From NCBI GenBank assembly GCA_007280825.1, contig QYQI01000155.1:1-19464 (forward strand): 19,464 nt of DNA. Reading direction: 5' to 3'. This DNA is from Ignavibacteriales bacterium. GTDB taxonomy: Bacteria > Bacteroidota > Ignavibacteria > Ignavibacteriales > Melioribacteraceae. The notes under the pieces were generated by a model. The model was not told the origin of the DNA and ran no database searches. It saw only the letters and a program-made list of their open reading frames with translations. Positions 1-7,379 of the stretch are shown here, in pieces (the first letter of the stretch is position 1; each line of letters begins with the position of its first letter). A program made the translations under genes and the position numbers.

Positions 1-283
1 ATTTGTATCTGTATTCGATCTTTGCATCAACTAATTCTTTTACAGCATTGATATGAGCTTTCTCGCGTTTTTCAAATTCTAACGAAAGCTTCATCTGCTC
101 GGGATTTTCCCGGTCTTCAAATTCATCTTCGTGTCCGGTTGTCATTGTGCTTAACAGCGAATTGAATTCTAGCTTATTATCATCGTTGAGTTTCCGTGCG
201 CGTTTTGCTGCAATAATAACGGCTTCGTAAAGATTCGGTATGCTCGCTTTTATTTTGGTTAGGTTAATTGGTTTTATTGCCAT
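1..283 (-). CDS. rpoZ: DNA-directed RNA polymerase omega subunit, partial (C-terminus beyond window)
   Basis: Small subunit of RNA polymerase that helps fold and assemble the beta' subunit. This frame was read directly from the sequence. It starts at ATG 283-281, gives 94 codons and is still open at base 1. The start is supported by the ribosome binding site AGGAG lying 7 bases upstream. The N-terminal segment with NLYEAVIIAAKRAR at about residues 17-30 matches the conserved first helix of the omega/Rpb6 family, in which a Tyr/Arg-rich helix contacts beta'. An acidic, charged C-terminal half follows, as is usual in Bacteroidota-type omega proteins. It begins 13 bases after the gmk stop, and its RBS lies in that gap, so it is the third gene of a yicC-gmk-rpoZ operon. 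That order is common in bacteria and is often followed by coaBC, which would lie outside the window. Confidence 0.85.
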   Translation of the reverse strand, partial: MAIKPINLTKIKASIPNLYEAVIIAAKRARKLNDDNKLEFNSLLSTMTTGHEDEFEDRENPEQMKLSLEFEKREKAHINAVKELVDAKIEYRYK

Positions 284-296
284 TTTACTTCTCCTG

Positions 297-860
297 TTAT
301 ATTTCTTTTTCTATAATTTTTTTTACTTCTTTTTTTGCTTCTTCAAGATTCACATTAGAAACCACGTAATCAAATTGATCCTTAAAGCTCAATTCCATTT
401 CAGCCCGCTCAATACGTTTCTTAAGATCTCCATCTGTTTCAGTATTTCGTTTTATCAATCTGTCTTTTAGAACATCTATACTGGGAGGAGCAATAAATAT
501 TAGAACAGAATTTTTGTATGCTTTCTTTATACTTAGTGCACCTTTAACATCAACTTCAAAAACAGTTGATAGTCCTTTTGCAAGATTACCATCAACTAAA
601 CTTTTTATAGTACCGTAATAATAATCGTAAAATTTTTCCCACTCAACAAATTCACCGGTATCAATCTTCTTTTTAAATTCTTCTTCCAATATAAAATAAT
701 AATCAACGCCTTCTTTTTCAGTACTTCTTTTTTTTCTTGTAGTAGCCGAAACAGAAAAAACAAACTCGGGAAAATTTTTTAGCACATCGCGAACTATGGT
801 TGTTTTACCGGAACCGCTGGGCGCAGAAAATACGTATAATTTTGCCTTATGATTTGACAC
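297..860 (-). CDS. gmk: Guanylate kinase
   Basis: Cytosolic enzyme that phosphorylates GMP to GDP with ATP, essential for GTP/dGTP supply and for recycling cyclic-di-GMP and (p)ppGpp precursors. The 187-aa length is normal to slightly short for the family. The P-loop APSGSGKTT lies at residues 13-21; Ala in the first position is usual here, as in E. coli Gmk. It is followed by SVSATTRKKR (about 36-45), the GMP-binding arginine segment, then GVDYYF (51-56) and the GEFVEW...YYGT block (69-84) that closes over GMP. The start is GTG at 860-858, only three bases after the yicC stop and in the same frame. The upstream Shine-Dalgarno is weak, so translation probably depends on coupling to yicC. No better ATG exists nearby. 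Confidence 0.95.
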   Translation of the reverse strand: MSNHKAKLYVFSAPSGSGKTTIVRDVLKNFPEFVFSVSATTRKKRSTEKEGVDYYFILEEEFKKKIDTGEFVEWEKFYDYYYGTIKSLVDGNLAKGLSTVFEVDVKGALSIKKAYKNSVLIFIAPPSIDVLKDRLIKRNTETDGDLKKRIERAEMELSFKDQFDYVVSNVNLEEAKKEVKKIIEKEI

Positions 861-863
861 GGT

Positions 864-1739
864 TTACTCAATGTTCTGAATTTGTTCACGAATCTTTTCT
901 ATTTCTTCCTTTATAGAAATTCCATTGTGAGAAATTTCCGACGAAACCGATTTACTGTTTATAGTATTTGCTTCGCGATTCATTTCCTGAACTATAAAAT
1001 TTAGTTTTCTTCCGGCATCATCTGATTTGGAGATTGTATCTAGAAACATTTTAATGTGGCTATGTAAACGAACACATTCTTCCGTTACATCGGCACGTTC
1101 GGCAATTAATGCCAGTTCCATATTCAAGCGGTCTTGATTGTTAGATAGATCAGCAACTAATTGTTTTGCTTTTTCTTTTATCTTTTCAAAATAAGCTTTA
1201 ATACTTTCTTCGGATGAGTTTTCAATTTTTGATAGAGCACCGTCTATTATTTGAACTCTTTTACGTAAATCCTTTTCAAGTTCTTTACCTTCAGCTTCAC
1301 GCATTTTGTTTAATTCGTTAACAGCAGAATCAATTGCTTCAACAACAATTTCAAATTCTTCTCCGGCTTGTTCGTAATCATCTTTGAATAGCATATTCTG
1401 AAAAAGAAGAACATCGCTTAATTTAAGATCACCTTTTATCTTTGCGTACTTTTTAATATCCTTTAATAAACTGAGCGCATACTTAACACCGGCAGGATCA
1501 ATTTCATTAAATCGTTCTTCAACTTCGCCTTTACGTATTGAAACCGCCAGATAAACTTTTCCTCTTTTAATCCGGTTCTTAACTTTTTCTCGAATCTCAA
1601 ATTCTTTGTTCATGAGAAACTTCGGAATTCGAAGCGAGAGATCAAGATAACGGCTGTTAAGACTTTTTAATTCTGCTTCAACGGTAATATCGTCTCTCTG
1701 AACGATAGCTTTGCCATATCCAGTCATACTTGAAATCAT
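864..1739 (-). CDS. yicC: YicC/YloC family endoribonuclease
   Basis: Member of the YicC family, whose E. coli and Bacillus representatives act in RNA turnover as endoribonucleases; E. coli YicC affects decay of the small RNA RyhB. The hallmark N-terminus SSMTGYGKA (residues 3-11) and the C-terminal DUF1732 block (about residues 243-265, around LNFIVQEMNREANTINSKS) are both complete, with a charged coiled-coil-like middle section (about 140-215). The length of 291 aa is typical. The ATG at 1739-1737 is preceded by AGGA at a good distance; an in-frame ATG four codons later is possible but less well placed. It is first in the yicC-gmk-rpoZ operon, and a Bacteroidota-type promoter sits in the 92-bp gap upstream. 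The assignment to the family is firm; the exact RNA substrates in this organism are unknown. Confidence 0.93.
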   Translation of the reverse strand: MISSMTGYGKAIVQRDDITVEAELKSLNSRYLDLSLRIPKFLMNKEFEIREKVKNRIKRGKVYLAVSIRKGEVEERFNEIDPAGVKYALSLLKDIKKYAKIKGDLKLSDVLLFQNMLFKDDYEQAGEEFEIVVEAIDSAVNELNKMREAEGKELEKDLRKRVQIIDGALSKIENSSEESIKAYFEKIKEKAKQLVADLSNNQDRLNMELALIAERADVTEECVRLHSHIKMFLDTISKSDDAGRKLNFIVQEMNREANTINSKSVSSEISHNGISIKEEIEKIREQIQNIE

Positions 1740-1763
1740 CTGGGGTTCCTAAAAAAGTGATGG

Positions 1764-1795
1764 CAAATTTAGTTAAAAATGCGTTGGTAAACAAA
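1764..1795 (-). promoter_or_regulatory. Bacteroidota-type promoter for yicC-gmk-rpoZ
   Basis: Reading the minus strand, TTTG at 1795-1792 is followed by 20 bases and then TAAATTTG at 1771-1764. This fits the Bacteroidota primary sigma factor consensus TTTG / TAnnTTTG with an accepted spacing. It would give a short leader of about 15-20 bases before the yicC ATG. The location between the Omp85-type gene and yicC agrees with a separate transcription unit for the housekeeping operon. Motif match only; no transcript data. Confidence 0.5.
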
Positions 1796-1831
1796 GTCGG
1801 ATTGTTGTGTAGTTTTCAAAAAAATAATGAA

Positions 1832-3451
1832 TTAAAACGCTTCACCTATTCCAATGTGAAATTGAAGAATCTCTTTCCAGAATTCTTTGCTAACCATGGG
1901 ACGACGGTCATTTGGATCATAAATTTTGAAACCGAAATCAATTCTTAATGGAACGAAATCCGAGTAATATCTTAAACCAAAACCTGCGGCAACAGCAATT
2001 TCATCATAACGAAATTCTTGGTATCCGTTCCAAGTATTTCCGTAATCAATAAAAAGTGCACTACCAACTCTGCCTAAAATTCTATTTCTCGTTTCGATTG
2101 AACCTTCCATCACAAAGAATCCACCAGTTGCAGCACCTTTACCAAGAAAAGCTTCAAGATCATCTTGAGTGGGATTAGCAGCTAAATCAAACTCAACTTT
2201 TTTAGGAACAAGCTGGCGGGTTCCCCATCCGCGTACGGAATTACTTCCGCCGGCGTACAATCTTTGATTTAGTGGAATAGCCGATTGTTCACCGCGGTAA
2301 GTAAAAATTTGTCCGATCTTAAATTTTATTCCTAATGCATCTACTTTGGAATTATAAACCGGTAAGTAAACCGATGAGGTAATAACACCCTTAAAAAATA
2401 ATGGACGGGTAAAACCACTTTTAAATAATCTGCTGATCAGATATGGAATAGAGTTACCATCTTCTAACAAAAAAGAAAGAGCATAACCGTTTGAAGGAAA
2501 AAAAGTATCATTTGTTTTGGTAGCTCCTAAATTAATTCCGATTGCAGCATTCGTACTCTGGGAAATATATCTGCCACCAAGGTCATGATCAACATAATTA
2601 CTTGCTACCGAATCTGCAAAATCTTTAGGTGCACCATATTTGATTTGAAAACTTTGACTAAATAAATTTTTCAAGTAAGCCGGTTTGTAATCATATTCAG
2701 ATCGTTCAACATTTAAATAAACATTGAAAGAATTAAAATATGTAAACTGCGGAAGTTCGAAATCAAAACTTAACCTGCCGCCTATTATTATAGAGTTATA
2801 TTCATTTTTTCTTTTTTGAGTGGTGAAATATGTTTCAAGTTTTGTTGTTATTGGTTCACCAAATAGAAACGGCTGTTCAATTGAAACACGTGCGTCGAAG
2901 TAACCGTAAAATGCGGAATCTGCAAATGAAGGATTACGTAAGAACTCGGAAATATTTTGTGCCGCAGCAGAAGTACCGATAGTAAATTTTCTTGCATCAC
3001 CGAGAAAATTTTTCTTGATAAAGTTCAGTGCTAAACCAAGATTAAAAGTATTATCCTCGTTGTTCATTATTATTTCAGGTGATAGTTCATGCATTAACCC
3101 GATATCCGCGCTAATGTTAAGTGGAACGTTATTGCCAACTGTATCTGATATAACACCCATTACAGCCGCTGAAGTAAAAAGATTTGTCCTAAACAATCTA
3201 ACTTGTCCGCGCTGAATATCATAATTGCTGTACCAGCTTCCAATTTTTATTCCTACAATATCTTTTAGCAAAACATCATCAACTAAATCAACTCCTTTAC
3301 CCGTTCGTTGAGTAAACAAATCGCTAATCTTATATCGGTTGCCAGGTGTAAACTTTAATTCTACATCAACTTTATTTTTCATTGTATCAATAACTACATA
3401 AGGACGTTCAACATTAACCAACATAAAACCATGATCACGAAGGAAGGACAA
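1832..3451 (-). CDS. Omp85/TamA-like outer membrane protein, C-terminal fragment (frameshifted)
   Basis: C-terminal 539 codons of an outer-membrane assembly factor of the Omp85 superfamily (BamA/TamA type, bacterial surface antigen D15 domain). Residues 1-95 finish the POTRA region. The rest is a 16-strand-type barrel with alternating hydrophobic strands, the lid-loop motif GGSNSVRGWG at residues 401-410 (the xRG signature that tucks into the barrel), GLRYYSDFVPLRIDFGFKIYDP-like strands near 492-513 and a terminal phenylalanine. The apparent TTG start at 3451 is probably not real. The frame continues upstream to about 3460 and joins the N-terminal fragment at 3394-3960 by a one-base shift in a run of four A. 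Joined, the product would be about 710 aa with a signal peptide and about three POTRA domains, like TamA. Either the gene is broken or the sequence has a homopolymer error. Confidence 0.85.
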   Translation of the reverse strand: MSFLRDHGFMLVNVERPYVVIDTMKNKVDVELKFTPGNRYKISDLFTQRTGKGVDLVDDVLLKDIVGIKIGSWYSNYDIQRGQVRLFRTNLFTSAAVMGVISDTVGNNVPLNISADIGLMHELSPEIIMNNEDNTFNLGLALNFIKKNFLGDARKFTIGTSAAAQNISEFLRNPSFADSAFYGYFDARVSIEQPFLFGEPITTKLETYFTTQKRKNEYNSIIIGGRLSFDFELPQFTYFNSFNVYLNVERSEYDYKPAYLKNLFSQSFQIKYGAPKDFADSVASNYVDHDLGGRYISQSTNAAIGINLGATKTNDTFFPSNGYALSFLLEDGNSIPYLISRLFKSGFTRPLFFKGVITSSVYLPVYNSKVDALGIKFKIGQIFTYRGEQSAIPLNQRLYAGGSNSVRGWGTRQLVPKKVEFDLAANPTQDDLEAFLGKGAATGGFFVMEGSIETRNRILGRVGSALFIDYGNTWNGYQEFRYDEIAVAAGFGLRYYSDFVPLRIDFGFKIYDPNDRRPMVSKEFWKEILQFHIGIGEAF

Positions 3452-3960
3452 AGTATAATTTTCTTCTCATCAACAATTGCATCTTCGTAGATTTTGTTCG
3501 CATCTACCCTGCAATAATCGGTAAGTAATTCTTGAAATTCGGGTGCAATCCATTCCAAACCTTTCAAAGTCAATGAATTAAAATAAACCGGTTGAGATTC
3601 AAAGATCGTGTAAGTTAATCGTGCTTCGTTATTTGATAAATCCAGTTGATAATTAGAATTAATTTTTACTTTGAAAAATCCGTTGGCATGATAAAAATTT
3701 TTGAGTGCATTTATATCTGATTGAATTAGCAGAGAATCAAAATAAACAGCTTTGCCACCTAATGATGAAATCTTATTTAAGAGCTGCGACAGCCAATTGG
3801 GCGATTCTTTAGAAAATATTATTTCCCTAAGGACAGATGAGGAAAAATTACTATTATTTTCAAAGTTAATCTGAGTAAGTTCAAATTTTTTATTTGGTTG
3901 TGCAAATAATCCTGCTGCAAATAGAAATATGAAAATGTATGAAAGCTTAAATTTCAACAT
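3394..3960 (-). CDS. Omp85/TamA-like outer membrane protein, N-terminal POTRA fragment (frameshifted)
   Basis: N-terminal part of the same Omp85-type gene as 1832-3451. Residues 1-20 form a signal peptide ending at LFAQ. Residues about 26-110 form a first POTRA domain, including the helix with LKNFYHANGFFKVKI that is typical of POTRA alpha2-beta2. A second POTRA begins near residue 112 (VYFNSLTLKGLEWI). Authentic coding ends around residue 167 at an AAA codon followed by A (3462-3459). Beyond this the frame reads unrelated residues to a stop at 3394. Adding one A gives a continuous protein reading KKNYTLSFLRDHGFMLVN. The ATG at 3960-3958 lies eight bases after the stop of the L,D-transpeptidase-like gene, with AGGA overlapping that stop, so the two genes look translationally coupled. 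Confidence 0.82.
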   Translation of the reverse strand: MLKFKLSYIFIFLFAAGLFAQPNKKFELTQINFENNSNFSSSVLREIIFSKESPNWLSQLLNKISSLGGKAVYFDSLLIQSDINALKNFYHANGFFKVKINSNYQLDLSNNEARLTYTIFESQPVYFNSLTLKGLEWIAPEFQELLTDYCRVDANKIYEDAIVDEKKIILCPSFVIMVLCWLMLNVLM

Positions 3961-3967
3961 TAATCCT

Positions 3968-4594
3968 TCAATTAATTATTTTTACCTGAGTTCCAATTTT
4001 TATCACTGAGTACAGTTCATCAATATTTTCGTTGCTCAATGCGATTGATCCGTTCGTCCAATTAAAAGAGAACGGAAGATTTTTAAATATAATATTATAT
4101 GTTCCAATACCATGTATTCCTATCTCCGAACCAAGTTTTGTTTCTTTGGGTGGACATTCATTTTTCTTTGCAGAGAGTATTATTGTGTTAAACTCATCAT
4201 CGAAAATATATCCTTGTTTTAGAGCTTCGGCTGCATCCCGTTCATTCGGATAATCTAAATGTAAAAATTTATGGTACTTATTTAATGTATCAATTGCGCA
4301 AATTTTATAATCTCCGATAGGTGTAATATTATCCTCTGCAGAAGATTTTATTGTTCCTGAACTTTTACCAAATACCGCTTTATATGTTTTAACTAAAATT
4401 TTATTTGAGTAAAGTGAAATCCGATAATCAGTTCTATCTATTACGAGATGTACGTTTTCAAGTTTTGTCAATCCTTTCTCAATCAATACTTCTTTTAAGG
4501 TAACTTCTCGGAGATTGAGAATTACCCCGTAAAAAATTAATCCGGCAAAAAATATCACAACGCTACCGGAGATATATAAAATATTTTTTAACAC
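3968..4594 (-). CDS. L,D-transpeptidase (YkuD) fold protein with Ser at the catalytic Cys position
   Basis: Envelope protein of the YkuD fold. Classical members crosslink peptidoglycan or attach proteins to it through a catalytic cysteine. Residues 8-27 form one hydrophobic N-terminal membrane anchor or uncleaved signal. Residues about 48-208 are the YkuD domain, starting VHLVIDRTDYRISLY. The TPIGDYKI strand (91-98) and the conserved histidine in IGIHGIG (158-164) are present. The usual T-x-G-C-I-A-L motif reads WTNGSIALSN (179-188): the cysteine is Ser183, codon TCA at 4048-4046. The C-terminal IDELYSVIKIGTQVKI is standard. The start is GTG at 4594. The protein could be a serine variant or a non-catalytic binding relative. 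It is coupled to the downstream Omp85-type gene, suggesting a shared envelope role. Confidence 0.85.
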   Translation of the reverse strand: MLKNILYISGSVVIFFAGLIFYGVILNLREVTLKEVLIEKGLTKLENVHLVIDRTDYRISLYSNKILVKTYKAVFGKSSGTIKSSAEDNITPIGDYKICAIDTLNKYHKFLHLDYPNERDAAEALKQGYIFDDEFNTIILSAKKNECPPKETKLGSEIGIHGIGTYNIIFKNLPFSFNWTNGSIALSNENIDELYSVIKIGTQVKIIN

Positions 4595-4656
4595 TATAAA
4601 TCTTGCCGATTAATCTGTGGCTAAGATAAAATTATCTATTCGTAATATAAATAACG

Positions 4657-4690
4657 AAAAGCCCAACTTCTAAATGAAGTTAGGCTTTTT
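4657..4690 (-). terminator. Rho-independent terminator of the malic enzyme gene
   Basis: Near-perfect inverted repeat: arms at 4657-4670 and 4676-4689 with a five-base loop. On the minus strand the single non-Watson-Crick position becomes a U-G pair and the hairpin ends in a U-run, whereas on the plus strand it would be a mismatch. It lies 30 bases after the malic enzyme stop and before the L,D-transpeptidase-like start, so it separates these two transcription units. Confidence 0.8.
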
Positions 4691-4719
4691 CCAATTATCC
4701 GAATCAATAAAACATTCAA

Positions 4720-6972
4720 TTATTTATGGCTCTTTGCACCGACAACAGCAATAGCAGTCATATTAATAATATCATTAACAGTATCGCCGCGCTGAATAAC
4801 ATGAACAGGTTTTTTCATTCCCATCAGGATCGGACCAATCACTGTTGCATCGGTCAAACGCTGTAATAGTTTATAAGCAATATTTCCAGCTTCAAGAGTT
4901 GGAAAGATCAGGACGTTTGCACCACCTTTAAGTGACGAGAATGGATATTCTTTTCCCATTTTTTCAGCAACAACAGCAGTATCTGCCTGCATCTCGCCAT
5001 CAACTATAAGATCAGGTCTTTTCTGCTTTACAATTTTTACGGCATTTGAAACTTTAATTGTTTGCGGATAAGGAGCGCTTCCAAAATTACTGAATGAAAG
5101 CATTGCAATTTTAGGGATTATATCAAACTCTTTGACAGCATCTGCAGCATTAATAGCAATTTCTGCTAGTTGTTCTGGGGTAGGATCAACATTTACCGTA
5201 CAATCGGCAAAGAAATATACTTTACGTTTAATGATTACGATGTACATACCGGAAACAATTTTTAATCCTTCTTTTACACCAATACATTGAAGTGCAGGTC
5301 TGATTGTCTGAGGATAATGTTGTGTAAGTCCGCCAACCATCGCGTCAGCATCACCCATTTCCACCATCATTGCTGCAAAGTAATTCGGATCGTGCATTAA
5401 AGCTTTTACATCTCGCGGAGTTATACCTTTACGTTGACGTTTTTTATAAAACACTTCTGAATATTGTTCATTTTTTTTCGTTGTCTCGGGATCTATTATT
5501 TCAAATTTATTTAGTTCATATCCTAAATCTTCAATTCGTGTTTTTATAATCTGTTCGTTACCAAGCAGAATTGGTTTTGCTATGTTGTCATCGTAAGCAG
5601 CATTTGCAGCGCGGATAATCTTTTCTTCTTCGCCTTCAGGAAAAACAACTTTCTTAGGATTTTGCTGGGCTTTGTGAACCATTACTCTAACTATTTCAGT
5701 TGAATATCCTAAACGCTCCTGCAATTGTACTTTGTATGCATCCCAATCAGTAATTGGATTTTTGGCTACACCGGTATCCATAGCAGCTTTTGCTACAGCA
5801 GGTGCAATATTCCAAAGTACGCGCGGATCAAACGGTTTTGGAATAATATATTCCGGACCAAAAGAAAATTCTTTTCCCCCATAAGCATTAAGAACTACCT
5901 CCGGAACTTTCTCTCTTGCAAGCTGAGCAAGAGCTTTTGTAGCAGCCATCTTCATTTCTTCATTGATTTTACTTGCACGAACATCAAGTGTGCCGCGGAA
6001 AATAAATGGGAATCCAAGAACATTATTAACTTGGTTGGGATAATCACTTCTTCCGGTTGCCATAATTATGTCTTTGCGTGCATCAATTGCATCTTCATAT
6101 TTTATTTCAGGATCAGGATTAGCCATAGCAAATACAATCGGATTCTTTGCCATACTCTTAACCATTTCTTTCGAAACAACATTTCCCTTTGACAATCCAA
6201 CGAACACATCTGCACCTTTCATTCCATCGGCTAAATCTGCATACTGGTTATCTTGGGCAAATAATTCTTTGTATTTATTTAGATCAGTTCTTTTTTTGTT
6301 GACGTGCCCTTTTGTATCAAACATTGAAATATTTTCTCTCTTAACACCCGCGGCAACATATAATTTACAACAAGAAATGGCAGCTGCACCGGCACCGTTA
6401 ACAACAAGATGAATCTTGTCTAATTTTTTCCCAGCAATTTCAACAGCATTAATCAAAGCGGCGCAAGAAATTATTGCTGTTCCATGTTGATCATCATGAA
6501 ATACCGGTATGTTCATAGTCTTAATAAGTTCTTCTTCGATCTCAAAACATTCCGGTGCTTTGATATCTTCAAGATTAATTCCGCCAAAAGTAGGTTCCAT
6601 TAATTGAACAGCACGAATGACTTCTTTTGGATCATGTGTTTTCAATTCAATGTCGAATACATCTATATCAGCGAATCGTTTAAACAAAACACCTTTACCT
6701 TCCATAACAGGTTTACCTGCATGCGGACCAATATCACCTAATCCTAATACTGCAGTTCCGTTTGAAACAACAGCAACCAAATTTCCTTTTGCAGTATACT
6801 TGTAAACATCGTCGTCATTTTTTTCAATCTCTCTACACGGTTCTGCAACACCCGGAGTGTAGGCAAGTGATAATTCTCTAGCGGTATAACACGGTTTGGT
6901 CGGAACGACTTCAATTTTACCTTTTCTTCCCTCACTATGATACTTCAGCGCCTCTTCTTTTGTTACGCTCAT
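4720..6972 (-). CDS. maeB: NADP-type malic enzyme with C-terminal phosphotransacetylase-like domain
   Basis: Cytosolic oxidative decarboxylation of malate to pyruvate and CO2 with reduction of NAD(P)+. It links the TCA cycle to pyruvate and supplies reducing power. At 750 aa it is the hybrid MaeB architecture. Residues about 1-430 are the malic enzyme, with SLAYTPGVAEPC (35-46, catalytic Tyr39), EGKGVLFK (91-98, catalytic Lys93), the metal-binding LEDIKAPECFEIEEEL segment (134-149), FHDDQHGTA (158-166) and the nucleotide-binding VNGAGAAAISCC (191-202). Residues about 430-750 are a phosphotransacetylase-like domain (VVFPEGEEEKIIRA, FFADCTVNVDPTPEQLAEIA, LKGGANVLIFP), which in MaeB is regulatory and binds acetyl-CoA rather than acting as an active PTA. 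The ATG at 6972 is preceded by AGGG at a suitable distance. It is monocistronic, bounded by terminators on both sides. NADP preference is inferred from the family. Confidence 0.96.
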   Translation of the reverse strand: MSVTKEEALKYHSEGRKGKIEVVPTKPCYTARELSLAYTPGVAEPCREIEKNDDDVYKYTAKGNLVAVVSNGTAVLGLGDIGPHAGKPVMEGKGVLFKRFADIDVFDIELKTHDPKEVIRAVQLMEPTFGGINLEDIKAPECFEIEEELIKTMNIPVFHDDQHGTAIISCAALINAVEIAGKKLDKIHLVVNGAGAAAISCCKLYVAAGVKRENISMFDTKGHVNKKRTDLNKYKELFAQDNQYADLADGMKGADVFVGLSKGNVVSKEMVKSMAKNPIVFAMANPDPEIKYEDAIDARKDIIMATGRSDYPNQVNNVLGFPFIFRGTLDVRASKINEEMKMAATKALAQLAREKVPEVVLNAYGGKEFSFGPEYIIPKPFDPRVLWNIAPAVAKAAMDTGVAKNPITDWDAYKVQLQERLGYSTEIVRVMVHKAQQNPKKVVFPEGEEEKIIRAANAAYDDNIAKPILLGNEQIIKTRIEDLGYELNKFEIIDPETTKKNEQYSEVFYKKRQRKGITPRDVKALMHDPNYFAAMMVEMGDADAMVGGLTQHYPQTIRPALQCIGVKEGLKIVSGMYIVIIKRKVYFFADCTVNVDPTPEQLAEIAINAADAVKEFDIIPKIAMLSFSNFGSAPYPQTIKVSNAVKIVKQKRPDLIVDGEMQADTAVVAEKMGKEYPFSSLKGGANVLIFPTLEAGNIAYKLLQRLTDATVIGPILMGMKKPVHVIQRGDTVNDIINMTAIAVVGAKSHK

Positions 6973-7011
6973 AATTTTTTCCCTTATGTTGATCTATGAT
7001 ATGTGTCTTCG

Positions 7012-7029
7012 ATAAGATGAATAAGATGA
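7012..7029. repeat. Two tandem copies of ATAAGATGA in the maeB leader
   Basis: The 9-base unit ATAAGATGA occurs twice head to tail about 40 bases before the maeB start. It could be replication slippage or a small regulatory element; nothing else supports a binding site. No convincing promoter was found in the 6973-7105 interval, although one must lie there or nearby because a strong terminator stands upstream. Confidence 0.55.
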
Positions 7030-7105
7030 ATTTGTTTTACGAAAAATATGGATATTCTACCAAAGTAAAAAGCAAGTAAATTTCAGAAATGTTTATCATC
7101 TTCTT

Positions 7106-7135
7106 AAAAAAAATCCCGACATATATCGGGATTTT
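7106..7135 (-). terminator. Strong rho-independent terminator closing the TANFOR/Fn3 gene cluster
   Basis: Perfect 10-bp inverted repeat, AAAATCCCGA at 7110-7119 and TCGGGATTTT at 7126-7135, with a six-base loop. On the minus strand the hairpin is followed by a run of eight T (7113-7106). It sits just after the T9SS-tail relic and ahead of maeB, so it ends the transcription unit that starts near 18343. Confidence 0.88.
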
Positions 7136-7183
7136 CTACAATTGAACATAACAATTAACTGTTTACTATTACACCATTTGGTG

Positions 7184-7347
7184 TTATTTCATCAAAATCA
7201 TTTTCCTGCTTTGGGTGAACCCCGCTGTTTTGATTGTATAGAAATATATTCCGCTTGCTAATTCTTTCGCATCGAAAATTATTTTAAAACATAACCAACT
7301 GATTCATGGAAAACAGAATAACTTATAACACAAAAACTTTCTATTAA
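7184..7347 (-). pseudogene. Remnant of a T9SS C-terminal sorting domain (type A)
   Basis: Reading the minus strand to the TAA at 7186-7184, the last 34 codons (7288-7187) include LASGIYFYTIKT and end QSRKMILMK. This is the classic end of the Por secretion tail (type A) that targets proteins to the type IX secretion system. Upstream, the family pattern continues in another frame as VFHESVGYVLK, so one base is missing from an A-run at 7285-7282. Further upstream both frames meet stops within about 65 bases, and there is no start codon or body of a gene. It is therefore the stranded 3' end of a lost secreted-protein gene, 32 bases after the stop of the 903-aa gene. It shows that the lineage has or had a T9SS. 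Confidence 0.75.
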
Positions 7348-7379
7348 TTAATAATTGCTTTCTCTTTTCATTAATGGTA

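Noticed and set aside
240..470. Very hydrophobic plus-strand frame opposite gmk/rpoZ
   Set aside because: It is the complement of lysine/glutamate-rich coding sequence, which yields Phe/Leu/Ile-rich shadow frames. It lacks a ribosome binding site and overlaps two certain genes.
3449..3470. Programmed -1 ribosomal frameshifting as the explanation of the split Omp85-type gene
   Set aside because: The A-run is only four bases, does not form a proper X-XXY-YYZ slippery heptamer in the reading frame, and no downstream hairpin or pseudoknot is evident. A lost base is simpler.
4630..4645. Short palindrome GATAA-AA-TTATC before the YkuD-fold gene as an operator
   Set aside because: The five-base arms with a two-base centre in AT-rich DNA are readily expected by chance and nothing else supports a binding site.
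5725..6412. Plus-strand frames opposite the malic enzyme gene
   Set aside because: They overlap a fully conserved malic enzyme on the other strand and show no recognisable family features.
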